Shown here piece by piece: positions 50,469 to 60,870 of a stretch of DNA of 64,000 nt. Positions within the stretch are counted from its first letter, which is position 1. Each line of letters begins with the position of its first letter. Position numbers and translations under genes: made by a program. The notes under the pieces are model-generated. The model was not told the origin of the DNA and ran no database searches. It saw nothing but the letters and a program-made list of their open reading frames with translations. This DNA comes from Microbulbifer sp. A4B17 (GTDB taxonomy: Bacteria > Pseudomonadota > Gammaproteobacteria > Pseudomonadales > Cellvibrionaceae): the NCBI RefSeq assembly GCF_003076275.1, contig NZ_CP029064.1, forward strand, positions 2,304,501-2,368,500. Direction: 5' to 3'.

Positions 50469-51317
50469 TTGGGTTTCGTTTTGAGTAAGTGGCGGATAAC
50501 TTTTATCCTATTATTTTGTATTGGCTTGCTATTGGCTGCGTGGGCATTTTTCGTTGAACCGGCAAGCTTCCGAATTAATGAAGATAAAATTGTCGTTGAT
50601 ACCTGGCCATCGGAATGTAATGGTTTAAGGGTCGCGATACTTGCTGACCTGCATGTAGGTTCCCCCTACAAGGGGCTGAAGAGCTTACGAAACCTGGTTG
50701 AGGCCGTAAATAAAAGTCAACCCGACCTTATTCTCCTACCCGGTGATTTTGTTATTCAGGGGGTTATTGGGGGTAAATTCGTTCCGCCGGAAGATGCAGC
50801 GAGAATTCTTAAAGAACTCAAGGCTCCGATGGGGGTGTTTGCGGTATTGGGAAATCATGACTGGTGGCTGGATGCTGCACGGGTTGAGCAAGCCCTTGCA
50901 AGCCAAGGGATTGCAGTGCTTGAGGATAAGTCGGCGAGGCTGGTCAGTAATGAGTGCGAATTGCGGCTAGTGGGGATCAGTGATTTTTGGGAAGGTCCTC
51001 ACGATGTTGATCAAGCGATGCAGGGTATAGGTATTGATGAAACTATATTGGCCTTCACACACAACCCGGATATTTTCCCCGAGTTGCCAAGTGAGCTATC
51101 AGTAACTATTGCAGGGCATACTCATGGGGGGCAGGTCTATCTGCCACTGATTGGGCGGCCCATAGTGCCTTCAAGTTACGGCCAGCGTTATGCTATTGGG
51201 CATATTATTGAAGATGATAAGCACCTGTATGTAAGCCCAGGCGTGGGCACCAGTATTTTACCAGTGCGCTTCCTGGTCCCACCGGAAGTGACCGTATTAT
51301 CCATATTTGGTGGCTGA
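50469..51317 (+). CDS. membrane-anchored calcineurin-like metallophosphoesterase (YkuE/YaeI type)
   Basis: A 282-residue phosphoesterase with an N-terminal membrane anchor (about residues 9-28). The dinuclear-metal motifs are complete: DLHVG near 58, GDFV near 91, GNHDW near 128 and AGHTHGG near 219. YkuE/YaeI-like members act in the periplasm on phosphate esters, possibly UDP-sugars or lipid intermediates. The start is uncertain: TTG 50469 and TTG 50481 are in frame and neither has a strong ribosome site. It follows the MerR gene by nine bases on the same strand and may be co-transcribed, but the two are functionally unrelated as far as I can see. Confidence 0.88.
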   Translation: MGFVLSKWRITFILLFCIGLLLAAWAFFVEPASFRINEDKIVVDTWPSECNGLRVAILADLHVGSPYKGLKSLRNLVEAVNKSQPDLILLPGDFVIQGVIGGKFVPPEDAARILKELKAPMGVFAVLGNHDWWLDAARVEQALASQGIAVLEDKSARLVSNECELRLVGISDFWEGPHDVDQAMQGIGIDETILAFTHNPDIFPELPSELSVTIAGHTHGGQVYLPLIGRPIVPSSYGQRYAIGHIIEDDKHLYVSPGVGTSILPVRFLVPPEVTVLSIFGG

Positions 51318-51421
51318 GGCTTGTTTCCTTGATGATGGGTTTGGTTAGGTAGTTTGGCAGGAATGGAGCGGGAACCCTCACATATAATTCCAACCCAGAT
51401 TAGGAAAAACGGGTTGGTACG

Positions 51422-51826
51422 ATGATAACCGTCAAACGAAAAGTACTGTTCGGGGATTGCGACCCAGAGGGAATTGTATATACCCCAAGGTTTTCATCTT
51501 TTGCACTTGAGGCAACCCATGATGCAATGGCTGTTTTACTTGAGGGGCCTGCTATTGCCAGAATGAAGCAACTGGGCTTCCTTACACCCGTAAGAGCATT
51601 TAACCTGGAGTTTCTCTCGCCGGTAACCTGGGATCAAGAATTAAGTATCCATGTTTCTGTTGCGGATATTGGTAATCACTCTTTTACGTTTCAAACGAAA
51701 GGCTTTTTGGAGAATGGGATACTAGCGTTCACCGCCAATATTACCTATGTCACCCTGTCATCCCCTGAAAAGTTAAAGACCCCATTACCTGGCTATCTTA
51801 GAGAGGCCCTGCTGCGCGTCAGTTAG
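51422..51826 (+). CDS. 4-hydroxybenzoyl-CoA thioesterase-like hotdog protein
   Basis: A 134-residue single-hotdog acyl-CoA thioesterase. The catalytic loop GDCDPEGIVYTPRFSSF near residues 13-30 carries the Asp of the 4HBT/YbgC type. It would hydrolyse a CoA thioester in the cytoplasm; the acyl group is unknown. ATG 51422 has GGGTTGG a few bases upstream. It stands between the phosphoesterase and the convergent cupin/thiolase pair. A small inverted repeat (GCCAATTCATTGGC) lies just after its stop and may end transcription. Confidence 0.85.
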   Translation: MITVKRKVLFGDCDPEGIVYTPRFSSFALEATHDAMAVLLEGPAIARMKQLGFLTPVRAFNLEFLSPVTWDQELSIHVSVADIGNHSFTFQTKGFLENGILAFTANITYVTLSSPEKLKTPLPGYLREALLRVS

Positions 51827-51865
51827 CTGCCAATTCATTGGCAAGTTATTAGGGTAGGGTGCTTC

Positions 51866-52303
51866 CTAATTATCTTTTTGAAAGACCGTTGTCGGAATTC
51901 CCTTAGCACCAGCGTAAAAAATGATGAGTGTCGCCGGCTTGTCGCCTTCATTGCGCCCAAAATGCCACATATCGGTGACTTCAACGTAGGCTTTCCCCTC
52001 ATCCAAAGTTAGGCTTTTATCCTGGTCAACGAGGGTAACTTTTAAAGTGCCTTCGGCAACATAGACGCTATTAGGTACGGGGTGTTTGTGCACTGGTAGC
52101 CGTACGCCGGGCTCGATTGTCACACGCACTACAGAGAGCTCTGGCTGCCCCTCTGGATATTGGGGCAGGGTATCTCCGGCCCAATCCTTGGTCGATGCTA
52201 CCAGTGTGTCAAATTTTACCCCCTGCATATCTTCTTGTAGATAACCCGCCAAGGGGAGCAGTAGCAGTAATACTAGGGCAGCTATAGGCTTCCAGGTGTT
52301 CAT
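51866..52303 (-). CDS. exported cupin-domain protein
   Basis: A 145-residue protein with a signal peptide or membrane anchor (ALVLLLLLPLAGYL, about residues 8-22) and one cupin domain (about 55-130): RLPVHKHPVPNSVYVAEG carries the two His and a Glu-like position of cupin motif 1, and DMWHFGRNEG gives the motif 2 His. ATG 52303 has GGAG 9 bases upstream; the longer open frame to 52555 lies inside the thiolase gene and is rejected. It follows the thiolase by 11 bases and may be co-transcribed. Substrate unknown. Confidence 0.8.
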   Translation of the reverse strand: MNTWKPIAALVLLLLLPLAGYLQEDMQGVKFDTLVASTKDWAGDTLPQYPEGQPELSVVRVTIEPGVRLPVHKHPVPNSVYVAEGTLKVTLVDQDKSLTLDEGKAYVEVTDMWHFGRNEGDKPATLIIFYAGAKGIPTTVFQKDN

Positions 52304-52314
52304 GGGGCGACTCC

Positions 52315-53490
52315 TTATCGCTCTAAGTAAGCAGCCGTCGCCATACCGCCGGCAGTGCAGACACCAATGATTGCCCTCTGGGCATCGCGCCTGCCCAGCT
52401 CCAACAATGTTGAACCCAGGTAGCGAATTCCCGACATTCCGTAAGGGTGGCCAAGGGCAATGGCACCTCCATTTACATTGGTAATATCCCAAGGCGTATC
52501 GAGTTCTGCCTGGTTGTAGAGCGTGGTCACTGCAAAAGCTTCGTGAAGCTCCCAAAGATCAATCATGTCTTTTGTCAGCTGATAGCGTTTCATTAGCCGG
52601 CTGACGGCTGGGGCCACGGCAATACTCATCTCTTTTGGCGCTACTGCAGCGAGTTGCATACCGCGAAAAAGCCCAAGAATCGGCAGGTTTCTTTGCGCCG
52701 CCAGCTCTGCATCCATCATTACTACGGCGGCGGCGCCATCGGATAACTGGGAAGCATTGCCGGCGGTCACCGTTCCCCCGGTGTTTACAGACTCCAGGGC
52801 TGATAGCGCTTCTATGGTTGTGCCGGGACGGGGGCCCTCATCTTCTGCCAGGGTAACTTTAAGGTGATTGGTCTCGCCGCTCTCCTTATCTTTAACCGCC
52901 ATTACAGTGTCAAATGGCGTGATTTCCTCCGCGAACTTGCCTACTTTATGGGCCTCTGCAACGCGCTTTTGCGATTCAACTACATAGCGGTCCTGATCTT
53001 CACGGCTGATATTGTATTGATCGGCGACGTAGTCCGCCGTTTGAATCATGGTCCACCAAACTGCCGGTACTTTCTTTTGTAGGGGTTCATAGACAAAGTG
53101 ATTCAGGTTCAAATTGAACTGTACCAGGCTGATACTCTCGACGCCGCCAGCCACCCCTATTTGCATTTCACCAGCGGCAATACGATTGGCGACAATGGAA
53201 GCCGCGTTTAGTCCTGAGCCGCAGTAGCGATTAACAGTAAAGCCCGGCACCTGTGACCCAAACCCCGCAAAGAGCGCGGCATTGCGGGCGATATTGTGCC
53301 CGGTAGCCCCCTCGGGTAAGCCGCAGCCCAGTACAACATCCTCTACCTCCTGTGGCGTTAACCCCGCCTTGTAGACAACCTCTCTCAAGACATGGGCAGC
53401 CATAGAGATACCGTGAGTTTCGTTCAGAGCACCCCGCCTGGCTTTGGCGATGGCAGTTCGGCAATAGGCAACAACGGCGACATCTCTCAT
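52315..53490 (-). CDS. thiolase (acetyl-CoA C-acyltransferase)
   Basis: A 391-residue type II thiolase. The nucleophilic Cys is in NRYCGSGLNAAS near residue 90, the catalytic His in ALGHPYGMSG near 350 and the second Cys in GVCTAGGMA near 380, so the active site is complete. It would cleave 3-ketoacyl-CoA or condense acetyl-CoA. No 3-hydroxyacyl-CoA dehydrogenase or hydratase gene adjoins it, so a biosynthetic or stand-alone degradative role cannot be decided. Length is typical (about 390-400). Start ATG 53490. Confidence 0.92.
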   Translation of the reverse strand: MRDVAVVAYCRTAIAKARRGALNETHGISMAAHVLREVVYKAGLTPQEVEDVVLGCGLPEGATGHNIARNAALFAGFGSQVPGFTVNRYCGSGLNAASIVANRIAAGEMQIGVAGGVESISLVQFNLNLNHFVYEPLQKKVPAVWWTMIQTADYVADQYNISREDQDRYVVESQKRVAEAHKVGKFAEEITPFDTVMAVKDKESGETNHLKVTLAEDEGPRPGTTIEALSALESVNTGGTVTAGNASQLSDGAAAVVMMDAELAAQRNLPILGLFRGMQLAAVAPKEMSIAVAPAVSRLMKRYQLTKDMIDLWELHEAFAVTTLYNQAELDTPWDITNVNGGAIALGHPYGMSGIRYLGSTLLELGRRDAQRAIIGVCTAGGMATAAYLER

Positions 53491-54354
53491 GGGGTTGACT
53501 CACTCGATCGGGGAGGGGATGTGTTTACATTAGATCAGATAGAGGGGCTTGCAGCGGGGAGGGCAGAAGGCGCTTTTGATATGGGGGAAATGGCGCTTAA
53601 TTTTCCAGATGTGGAGGTAGAGTGTGTTTAGCTCCCACTCTATGGAGAATGGTCATAGATTGGAGGAGCATAAAATGCAACCACTAAGGTAAATGGTAAT
53701 TTCTAATCGAATAGTTTTATTCGTAGTACAGATATAGTAGCGGGGGGATATTGAACCCAAGCTTATTTCGAGTCCTATCTGATAGTCAGGGATGACTGTG
53801 ATAAATCTAGACAAGAAACCTGTGGGATGGGCTAAAAAACGAAAGATCAGTGAAAGGGGTTATTTTGTTAATGGTTCTCACGTCTTAGTCTTGCAGTTGT
53901 TTCAGTAGGGGTAGCTTAACCGTGTTGGTAGGGCAATTTACGAGCAGTTAAAGGGGGTTGATACCATGTGGCCAGAAAGGTGCCCGAAGAATTAGTAGGT
54001 TTTTTTATCCTTGCGAGAGGAAAATTGTATGCAGCTTCATTGCTGTCACCCCATAAAATGAAGGTATATTTATTTATAGTTGTGTAGGAGCATTTTTGTG
54101 TTGTCAGCTCAAGTTATCGCCCGGCATATGTGGTGCTATATATGGGTTTTAAGTGTTATTTTAATTCGAGGGTAATTGGATGCTGGTGATTTTGCTTGGT
54201 ATGAATTGGTACTTTTGATTCATTTGATTTCAGTTGTTCGATAAAAGTTACAGCCTGTCTTTTCAAGTTCCCGGAAATAATCAGTAATGGCTCCTGGCTG
54301 GCGTAAAAATTGTCATGTTTGGCAAGAGTGGCTAGTTAGGAGGGATACTTTAAT
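53491..54354. other. 860-base gap upstream of the Rhs gene
   Basis: No gene that I can support. A 38-codon rightward frame around 53790-53910 has its AGGG directly against the ATG and no recognisable content. The last 25 bases carry a strong AGGAGG site for the Rhs start. The long leader region may contain promoter and regulatory sequence for the toxin gene. Confidence 0.4.
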
Positions 54355-57300
54355 TTGATCTGGAAAATTATCCTGATAACCTGCGCGGCTCTTTATCGCT
54401 GCGGTTTTTTGGGAATGCGTTATCTTCAATTATTTTTACTTGTTTTATTCGTTTTGCAGGTTGGGAATGTCCTGGCGGACATTAATGTTCCTGCAACAAG
54501 TAATACAGGGTCGTATACGCTTACCTATTCCCACAGCGTTCCAGATATGTATCATATTTCTTCGCTTGAAGTAGTAGAAAAGAAAAATGGTACTGTTAGT
54601 CGTACCTTTGACGGGTTAAGTACAATTAATCCGTCGGGTAGTCTTTCAATTACAGTGAGTACTACAGCTCAGTATGAATACCAGCTGAAGGCTATGGTTT
54701 CACGTTGTACCTTTATCATAGATATTGATTCTGGATCTTGTGGGCGATGGGCGACCCCTTACGAAGAAGATGGAGGCTCAGATTCGATTAATGTGGCCTT
54801 TAAACCCAATACTCCACCCAATATAAATTACACCGCGGAAACTATTGAGGACGGTAGTACTACTGACACTAACGGTGAATTTGAAATTTATTGGGGAGCC
54901 TCAACTGAAGGGCCTGTAGTTTCTGGATATCAATGGTGCCAGAGAACCAACGGAAGTTGGCAGTCAACAAGCAGTTGTCAAAAAGTCGGCAAGACTACCC
55001 GCACACGAACCTTACCAACCTCCATTGCCACCGGCACTATGCCCAGTGGTACTTACGCTTATAGGGTACGAGCTTATGCAACCGCTGGTGGTTACTATCA
55101 GTATAGTGGTTGGCGTACATCATCTACATTAAATGTTAAACACTATCCCGATGCGGTGGGTGCTTGGTTGGAGCCAGGCGGAAGCACAATTCCTGGGAGC
55201 AGTTTTCAACTAAAGTGGCAGTCTGTTGATGATCCTGACCTTTCTGACCCCATTGCCAGCTATGACTTGGAGTGGGATGTTGATGGGAAAGGCTACACTG
55301 ATGTCTTCGATAGCGGCTTGGGAAATACCACCACGGCAACTATTAACGAGGCCACAACGGGTGAAGAAATTACCTCTGTTATCTATAAGTTCCGCGTCCG
55401 TGCGTGCAATGAATCTAATGATTGCGGTCCTTGGTCACCTATAAAGCAGCTTAATCCGCCGACGCCTCCCGAGCCAGAATTTCACGAAGATTTAGAGACA
55501 CAGTTTTTTAAACTGGATCAAAATATAATTTGGAAGGATGTGGGTGCCAGTAGCTATCAGCTGAAGCGCACTCGCAAAGGTGAGGATGAAAGTGGCTGTG
55601 CAGAAGAATCCGATGGTTATTGCTGGTTGACAGTAGTAGCAACTACCACCGGCACCAGTTATTTTGATGGTGGTAGTTCGCCGGGAACCTACCTTTATAA
55701 ATTGGACGCCTGCAATGATTTAGGAAATTGTGCATCGGTATTAAGTCCATGGATTAAGGTACATAGTTTGGCGAATGCCAATGAAGCCCCGGCAGTGACT
55801 ACAGAAAGCCCGGATACACCAGGGACATTGCCCTACAGCTCAGATGTGAGTGCGTCGGGGAATGCGGTTATCAATGTACCACTGCAACCTGCTCCAGGGG
55901 TGAATGGCCTGATACCGGCTATTTCTCTTTATTACAATAGCGCCAGATTCCAGAAGCGTATGAATGAAGCCCTACCTGAAGATATTTTGGGGTATGGCTG
56001 GAGCTTAAGCGGGTTGAGTTATATTCGTCGCTGCGTTATTAACCGCCCGGAAACCGACAGCGTTCAGCTAGATGACTCGGATTCACTGTGCCTGGATGGT
56101 GAGCCTTTGGTATTGGTATCAGGTGTTCACTGGGAAGCGGGAGCACAATATCGCACGCTTCGCGATAGCTTTAAGCTAATTGAATTACAGGAAAACAATG
56201 AGGGAAAACCCTGGTTTAGAGTAAAATCTCCCAATGGCTCAATCTATGACTATGGCTCTACTGCAGATAGCCGTTTAAGAGCAGAAGAGTCGCCCCACTT
56301 TGCCTGGAGCCTAAATAAAATAACGGATGCCTTTGGTAACGTGATGGAATACAAATACCATCGCGATACTGTCGAAGGAATTAATTACCCCCTGGAAATC
56401 ACTTACGGTAACCAGGGAGATGCAAAAGTTGAATTCCAGTATGGCACCCGTACTGATGCGCCCCCCGTGCCTTTACAGGAAATTCAGCAGGAGCAGCTGG
56501 TATTGCTGCATCATATCCGTGTATACCTGGATGACGTAGTGCAGCGGGAATATAAATTGATTTCTGAAGAGGAGCCCACCGATCCTGATCAAGAGCACTA
56601 TCGTCGCCTTAAGCAAGTGCAGCTTTGTGCCTACGGTGAAGATGGCAGTGGTCGCCAATGCCTGAATCCCCTTGAGTTTGATTGGGAGCTTACTAGTTCC
56701 GGCAATGATGGTGACTTTGAAACAGGTATTGAAACGATTACCAATGGCCTTGGAGCCCAAACCAGGTTCACTTTGGAGCGCATCTCCGATAACGATGGAG
56801 AGACAGAGGTAGGTCGCTTTAGCGAGGATATTTTTGGTACCGCTGACGCTATTCCTGATACCCGCCTGGAGGAATCCCAGAATGGTGATTACCGCACTGT
56901 AGTAACCAAAGTGGAACGTTCCAATGGCTATAGCCAGGGTTGGCACTCTACGGAATACGCCTATCAAGGGGTTGGGTTAACAAGTACTAAAAATTGGGGC
57001 TTCCTCGGTTATACGGCACAGCGTATCTACGACACTGAAGCGGAAATCGTTACCTATCGACAGTACCGAAAAGACTTCCCCTATTTGGGGAAAATGGCCC
57101 GGCAGGTCCAATACCATATCAACTACTTTGGCGAATTGTTGACCAGTCAACGGTTCAGCCATGATGCACTGGAATTGGCTGCTGGCAGCAGTACCACTTA
57201 TGTCCCTTATGTTGCTCAGAGCCTGAGCACAATTGTAGAGGGGGGCGAGAATATCGGATATACCTTGACCGATAGTGTTCCGCAGACAACCTCTTATGGA

Positions 57301-60300
57301 GATCTCGGAGACTTGGTAAGTGGCAACCTGAGTACTACCCGTATTGTGGGTGGTGTCCAGTTCAGTGATGCACAGAGTGTTTGGGGTGAGGTTTTACCGG
57401 TAACGAGCTATAGCGACACCCAGCGGAGTGTGGAAAGTGCAACCCTGTTAGAGAATCGTGTCAGCGGTCAATGGCTAATAGGGTTTGCCAGCGCTCAGGA
57501 ACAGCGTCACTTCAGTGGTGATGTCGCCGGAAAGGCGGATCAGGAAGTCAGCAGCACCATGACGCCTTACGCCAATACCAACCGAGTTGAGACCATTACA
57601 CGCTACCCCGGTGATGCTCAATACCAGATGGTGGTTTCCTATAGTTACGATGCCTACGGCAATGTGACAAATGAAACTGCCACAGGAAAAATCGATTCCA
57701 CAATTAATGGCAGTGGAACCCAGACCCGCAGTACTACGGTAGAGGGTGCCTTTGATGATGCTCGCTATCCAACCAGTCTCAGTAACAGCCTTAGCCACAA
57801 CATAACCTTGGGATATGACAATCGCTTCGGCAGCGTTACCCGAGTTACGGATGCGAATAATCAATCTACGAGTATTCAGTACGATCCTTTCGGTAGGGAA
57901 GTGGAGCGTACTAATGCCGATAATGTAATGTTTAGCACCAGTTACAATTTCTGCCATAGTCTCTGCCCCACGGTCGGGGGGATTGAAGTGCCTTATTGGG
58001 TGCAAACTGACTCGCCAATTACCCCAGTGTCAGAGTACTACTACGATCAACTGGGCCGATTGGTACAGCAAGATATTCAGGCTTTCTCAGGCTATAACGT
58101 GTCTCGTCGCGAGCTCAAGTATGATACCCAGGGCCGCCTTGTTTCGGAGACTGCACCTTTCTTCGCACAGGATTTAGTGGCTGTCGATGGTGAAAAACCG
58201 CTAGTCGGTTATGAGTATGATCTGCGTAATCGCTTGGATCGAGTTGAAAGGGCGGATGGCAGCACCGTAGAAATTGACTACGCAGTGAATTTTGGCAGTA
58301 CCAAGCAGGTAAAAGTCAGTGTGACGGAGTCTGTGCTGGGCAGCACTGCTACCACGAGCCAGGTTCGGGAGAATTACTATAACCTAAATGGCGAACTGGC
58401 CCGTACCATCGACGATGCCACTGGCGAAGCAGTAGTCACTGACTATACCTACTACGCCACGGGCCTCCCAAAAACCGTTAAGGTCACCGGTGACAGTCGC
58501 AATATTGAATCCAGCTTTGTATTTGACTACGCCGGCTTCCGCACCAGCCTCCAGGACCCGAATTTAGGCACCGTCAGCAGCAGTTACAATGCCTTTGGTG
58601 AGCTGGATAGGCAGACCGATAATAAAGGTCAGAGTATTACTTTCCTGTACGACCAGCTGGGCCGCTTGCTGGAGCAGCAGGATAACGATGGGCTTGCGAA
58701 GTGGTATTATGACGCCGCCAATGCCAAGGGTGGCCTGCAAAGTCGTGCCTACACTGAAAACGGGTCACAGGTTTTTTACGAGGAGTATAGCTACCAGTCT
58801 GATAGCAAGTTAGATGGTATAAGCACCCAGTTATTGGCCGGTGGTGTCAGCCGTAATTATCAGCACCAGTATGGTTATGATAACTATGGCCGTACAAACA
58901 AAGTAACTTACCCCAATAGCGTTGAGGCCCATTATCACTATAGTGATCGGGGTTATATGCAAAGTCTCAGCAGCGACGCTGCCGGCAATAACTCCCTGCA
59001 GACGTTTGACAACATGAACGCCTGGGGGCAAGTAGAGCAGGAGACCTATGGTAACGGTCTTGTAACCACTCGCACCTATAACCCTGATACCGGGCGCCTG
59101 GAAACCATTAAAACCGGTGGGGGAGCAATTCAAAACAATGAATACCAATGGCGCTCTAACGGAACCCTGGAAAGTCGCCTTAGTTACAGCAGTGTTGATG
59201 TGCTGCAAAAACAGGAAGACTTTACTTATGACGGCCTCAACCGCCTAACCAGCGCCTCCCTGGTTGTAGGCGGAGACAGGGTACTGAGTACTCAGTACGA
59301 CAAGCTGGGTAATATCCTCTCCAAAAGCTCAAGTGTCGCCACGGATGCCCAGGTAGCGGACTACCAGTATGGGGAGTTTGGAAATGCCGGTCCCAACGCC
59401 GTGAGTAATGTAAAGATCAATGGTATTTCACAAAGCCTCTACTACGATGCGAACGGTGCGATTGAGCACTATGATGCTGCCACCGGTGACGACAAATGGA
59501 TCAGCTGGAACGCGCGGCAACTACCCACTGAAATTGTGCTGGGCGGCAGCCAAAGTGACGCAACTCCCACCGCCAGGGATCGCTTCCAGTATGGCCCAAA
59601 TGGCCAGCGCTTCTACCGGGAAAGCAGCTGGATGGAAGATGGCCAGCTCAAAACAGAGAAGGCCTTTATCGTGGGCAGCTACGAGGAGCAGATTCCCGCA
59701 GATGCCAGTATTCTCACGATTGAAAAAACCCAATTGGCCGGCAATGTACAGCATATCGCCATTACCGACCTTATTGGAACCAGTGGCGAGTACCAGTATC
59801 TGCACCGGGATCACCTGGGTTCCATTGAGAAAATAACAGATGAAGCGGGATTGGAGATTCTGGATCTTTCATTTAACCCGGATGGTAGCCGTCGCCAGAC
59901 AGACTGGGGTGCGGATCTGGATCAACAGGGTTTGCAGGAGTTACTCGCAGTACAAGGGCTAACTACCAAGCGCGGTTACACGGGCCATGAGCATCTGGAC
60001 AGGACTGGCCTGATCCATATGAATGGCCGCATCTACGACCCCACCCTGGGCCGCTTCCTCAGCCCAGACCCGATAGTCCAGGCACCGACTTATAGTCAAA
60101 ACTGGAATCGGTATAGCTATGTGTTTAATAATCCGTTGAGCTTTACTGATCCTAGTGGTTTTTCTGCGAAGGACAAGAAAGAGGATACGACCAAGCCAAA
60201 AAATGAGGGGCAGACTTCTGATGGTGGAAACGGTTCCTCTGATGGAGATAACGGTTCTTCTGATGGTTGGGATATTGTTGTAACTGGCAACTCATATGGG

Positions 60301-60870
60301 CCGGGTATCTACACAGGCAGTGTCACGTTCGGTGGAAATACTTATTATATGGCAGCCCATAATCTGATATCGACATGGAGTGCTGATCGGGAAAAAAGAT
60401 ACAAAGAACAGCTGGAATCTGAGATGATAGCATCGACTATTGCAGACTTCCGAGCGCCTGAGTTTTCATTGGATGGTGTTCAGGTGCAGATAGATCTGTC
60501 TGCACAAAAGAGCTTGAATCCGTTTAAAATTATAGGAAATGAATTTCCTCAGTGGTGGAGCAGCGAAGAGACTAAAGATTTAAGAGTAGGAATGCAGGCG
60601 AGTGCTGACATTGCAAGTATTCCTTTTAAGGGACTGGCAGTTGCTTTAGATGTAAAAACAGCAATTTCTATCATAGATAGCTTGAGTCAGGGTGATTATG
60701 GACAAGTTGGTGTTGATACCGCCTCATTGTTGGCGGGGAAAGGTACGGTAACATTATTAACTGATCTGACCAAAAGCCCTAAGATGCTACAAAGTGCCGT
60801 CGGTGTTGGAGTAGATAAAAGCACTAATTATATTTTGCAGCAGGATTGTTTGAGTTGTAATGAAAAATAA
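54355..60870 (+). CDS. secreted SpvB/Rhs-repeat polymorphic toxin
   Basis: A 2171-residue protein. Signal peptide (hydrophobic stretch ending NVLAD, about residues 21-42), two to three fibronectin-III-like domains (about 130-510), an SpvB-like entry (VNVPLQPAPG and GYGWSLSGLSYI, about 505-560), a long field of YD/Rhs repeats (about 640-1850, many YDxxGR motifs), the Rhs core ending GRIYDPTLGRFLSPDP and NPLSFTDPSGF near residue 1930, and a variable 240-residue tip. The shell encapsulates the tip, which is released as toxin. The tip has low-complexity Ser/Gly/Asp linker (about 1945-1965) and no motif I recognise. TTG 54355 is supported by AGGAGG ten bases upstream; ATG 54415 is the alternative. 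The next gene overlaps its end and is the immunity candidate. Confidence 0.88.
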   Translation: MIWKIILITCAALYRCGFLGMRYLQLFLLVLFVLQVGNVLADINVPATSNTGSYTLTYSHSVPDMYHISSLEVVEKKNGTVSRTFDGLSTINPSGSLSITVSTTAQYEYQLKAMVSRCTFIIDIDSGSCGRWATPYEEDGGSDSINVAFKPNTPPNINYTAETIEDGSTTDTNGEFEIYWGASTEGPVVSGYQWCQRTNGSWQSTSSCQKVGKTTRTRTLPTSIATGTMPSGTYAYRVRAYATAGGYYQYSGWRTSSTLNVKHYPDAVGAWLEPGGSTIPGSSFQLKWQSVDDPDLSDPIASYDLEWDVDGKGYTDVFDSGLGNTTTATINEATTGEEITSVIYKFRVRACNESNDCGPWSPIKQLNPPTPPEPEFHEDLETQFFKLDQNIIWKDVGASSYQLKRTRKGEDESGCAEESDGYCWLTVVATTTGTSYFDGGSSPGTYLYKLDACNDLGNCASVLSPWIKVHSLANANEAPAVTTESPDTPGTLPYSSDVSASGNAVINVPLQPAPGVNGLIPAISLYYNSARFQKRMNEALPEDILGYGWSLSGLSYIRRCVINRPETDSVQLDDSDSLCLDGEPLVLVSGVHWEAGAQYRTLRDSFKLIELQENNEGKPWFRVKSPNGSIYDYGSTADSRLRAEESPHFAWSLNKITDAFGNVMEYKYHRDTVEGINYPLEITYGNQGDAKVEFQYGTRTDAPPVPLQEIQQEQLVLLHHIRVYLDDVVQREYKLISEEEPTDPDQEHYRRLKQVQLCAYGEDGSGRQCLNPLEFDWELTSSGNDGDFETGIETITNGLGAQTRFTLERISDNDGETEVGRFSEDIFGTADAIPDTRLEESQNGDYRTVVTKVERSNGYSQGWHSTEYAYQGVGLTSTKNWGFLGYTAQRIYDTEAEIVTYRQYRKDFPYLGKMARQVQYHINYFGELLTSQRFSHDALELAAGSSTTYVPYVAQSLSTIVEGGENIGYTLTDSVPQTTSYGDLGDLVSGNLSTTRIVGGVQFSDAQSVWGEVLPVTSYSDTQRSVESATLLENRVSGQWLIGFASAQEQRHFSGDVAGKADQEVSSTMTPYANTNRVETITRYPGDAQYQMVVSYSYDAYGNVTNETATGKIDSTINGSGTQTRSTTVEGAFDDARYPTSLSNSLSHNITLGYDNRFGSVTRVTDANNQSTSIQYDPFGREVERTNADNVMFSTSYNFCHSLCPTVGGIEVPYWVQTDSPITPVSEYYYDQLGRLVQQDIQAFSGYNVSRRELKYDTQGRLVSETAPFFAQDLVAVDGEKPLVGYEYDLRNRLDRVERADGSTVEIDYAVNFGSTKQVKVSVTESVLGSTATTSQVRENYYNLNGELARTIDDATGEAVVTDYTYYATGLPKTVKVTGDSRNIESSFVFDYAGFRTSLQDPNLGTVSSSYNAFGELDRQTDNKGQSITFLYDQLGRLLEQQDNDGLAKWYYDAANAKGGLQSRAYTENGSQVFYEEYSYQSDSKLDGISTQLLAGGVSRNYQHQYGYDNYGRTNKVTYPNSVEAHYHYSDRGYMQSLSSDAAGNNSLQTFDNMNAWGQVEQETYGNGLVTTRTYNPDTGRLETIKTGGGAIQNNEYQWRSNGTLESRLSYSSVDVLQKQEDFTYDGLNRLTSASLVVGGDRVLSTQYDKLGNILSKSSSVATDAQVADYQYGEFGNAGPNAVSNVKINGISQSLYYDANGAIEHYDAATGDDKWISWNARQLPTEIVLGGSQSDATPTARDRFQYGPNGQRFYRESSWMEDGQLKTEKAFIVGSYEEQIPADASILTIEKTQLAGNVQHIAITDLIGTSGEYQYLHRDHLGSIEKITDEAGLEILDLSFNPDGSRRQTDWGADLDQQGLQELLAVQGLTTKRGYTGHEHLDRTGLIHMNGRIYDPTLGRFLSPDPIVQAPTYSQNWNRYSYVFNNPLSFTDPSGFSAKDKKEDTTKPKNEGQTSDGGNGSSDGDNGSSDGWDIVVTGNSYGPGIYTGSVTFGGNTYYMAAHNLISTWSADREKRYKEQLESEMIASTIADFRAPEFSLDGVQVQIDLSAQKSLNPFKIIGNEFPQWWSSEETKDLRVGMQASADIASIPFKGLAVALDVKTAISIIDSLSQGDYGQVGVDTASLLAGKGTVTLLTDLTKSPKMLQSAVGVGVDKSTNYILQQDCLSCNEK
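59711..59885 (+). repeat. Rhs-core segment duplicated at the window end (copy 1)
   Basis: 175 bases of the Rhs core coding region (about residues 1786-1844), from TTCTCACGATTG to CCCGGATGG, that recur at 63826-63999 with one A missing in an A run and otherwise identical as far as I can compare. Confidence 0.9.

Noticed and set aside
52304..52555. N-terminal extension of the cupin ORF
   Set aside because: The extra 84 codons lie inside the thiolase gene; ATG 52303 has its own ribosome site and signal peptide.
53392..53631. 79-codon rightward ORF at the thiolase 5' end
   Set aside because: Mostly antisense to the thiolase, no ribosome site, no recognisable domain.
56473..58005. Long antisense ORFs inside the Rhs gene (164 and 176 codons)
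   Set aside because: They mirror the repetitive YD coding sequence and have no independent start signals.
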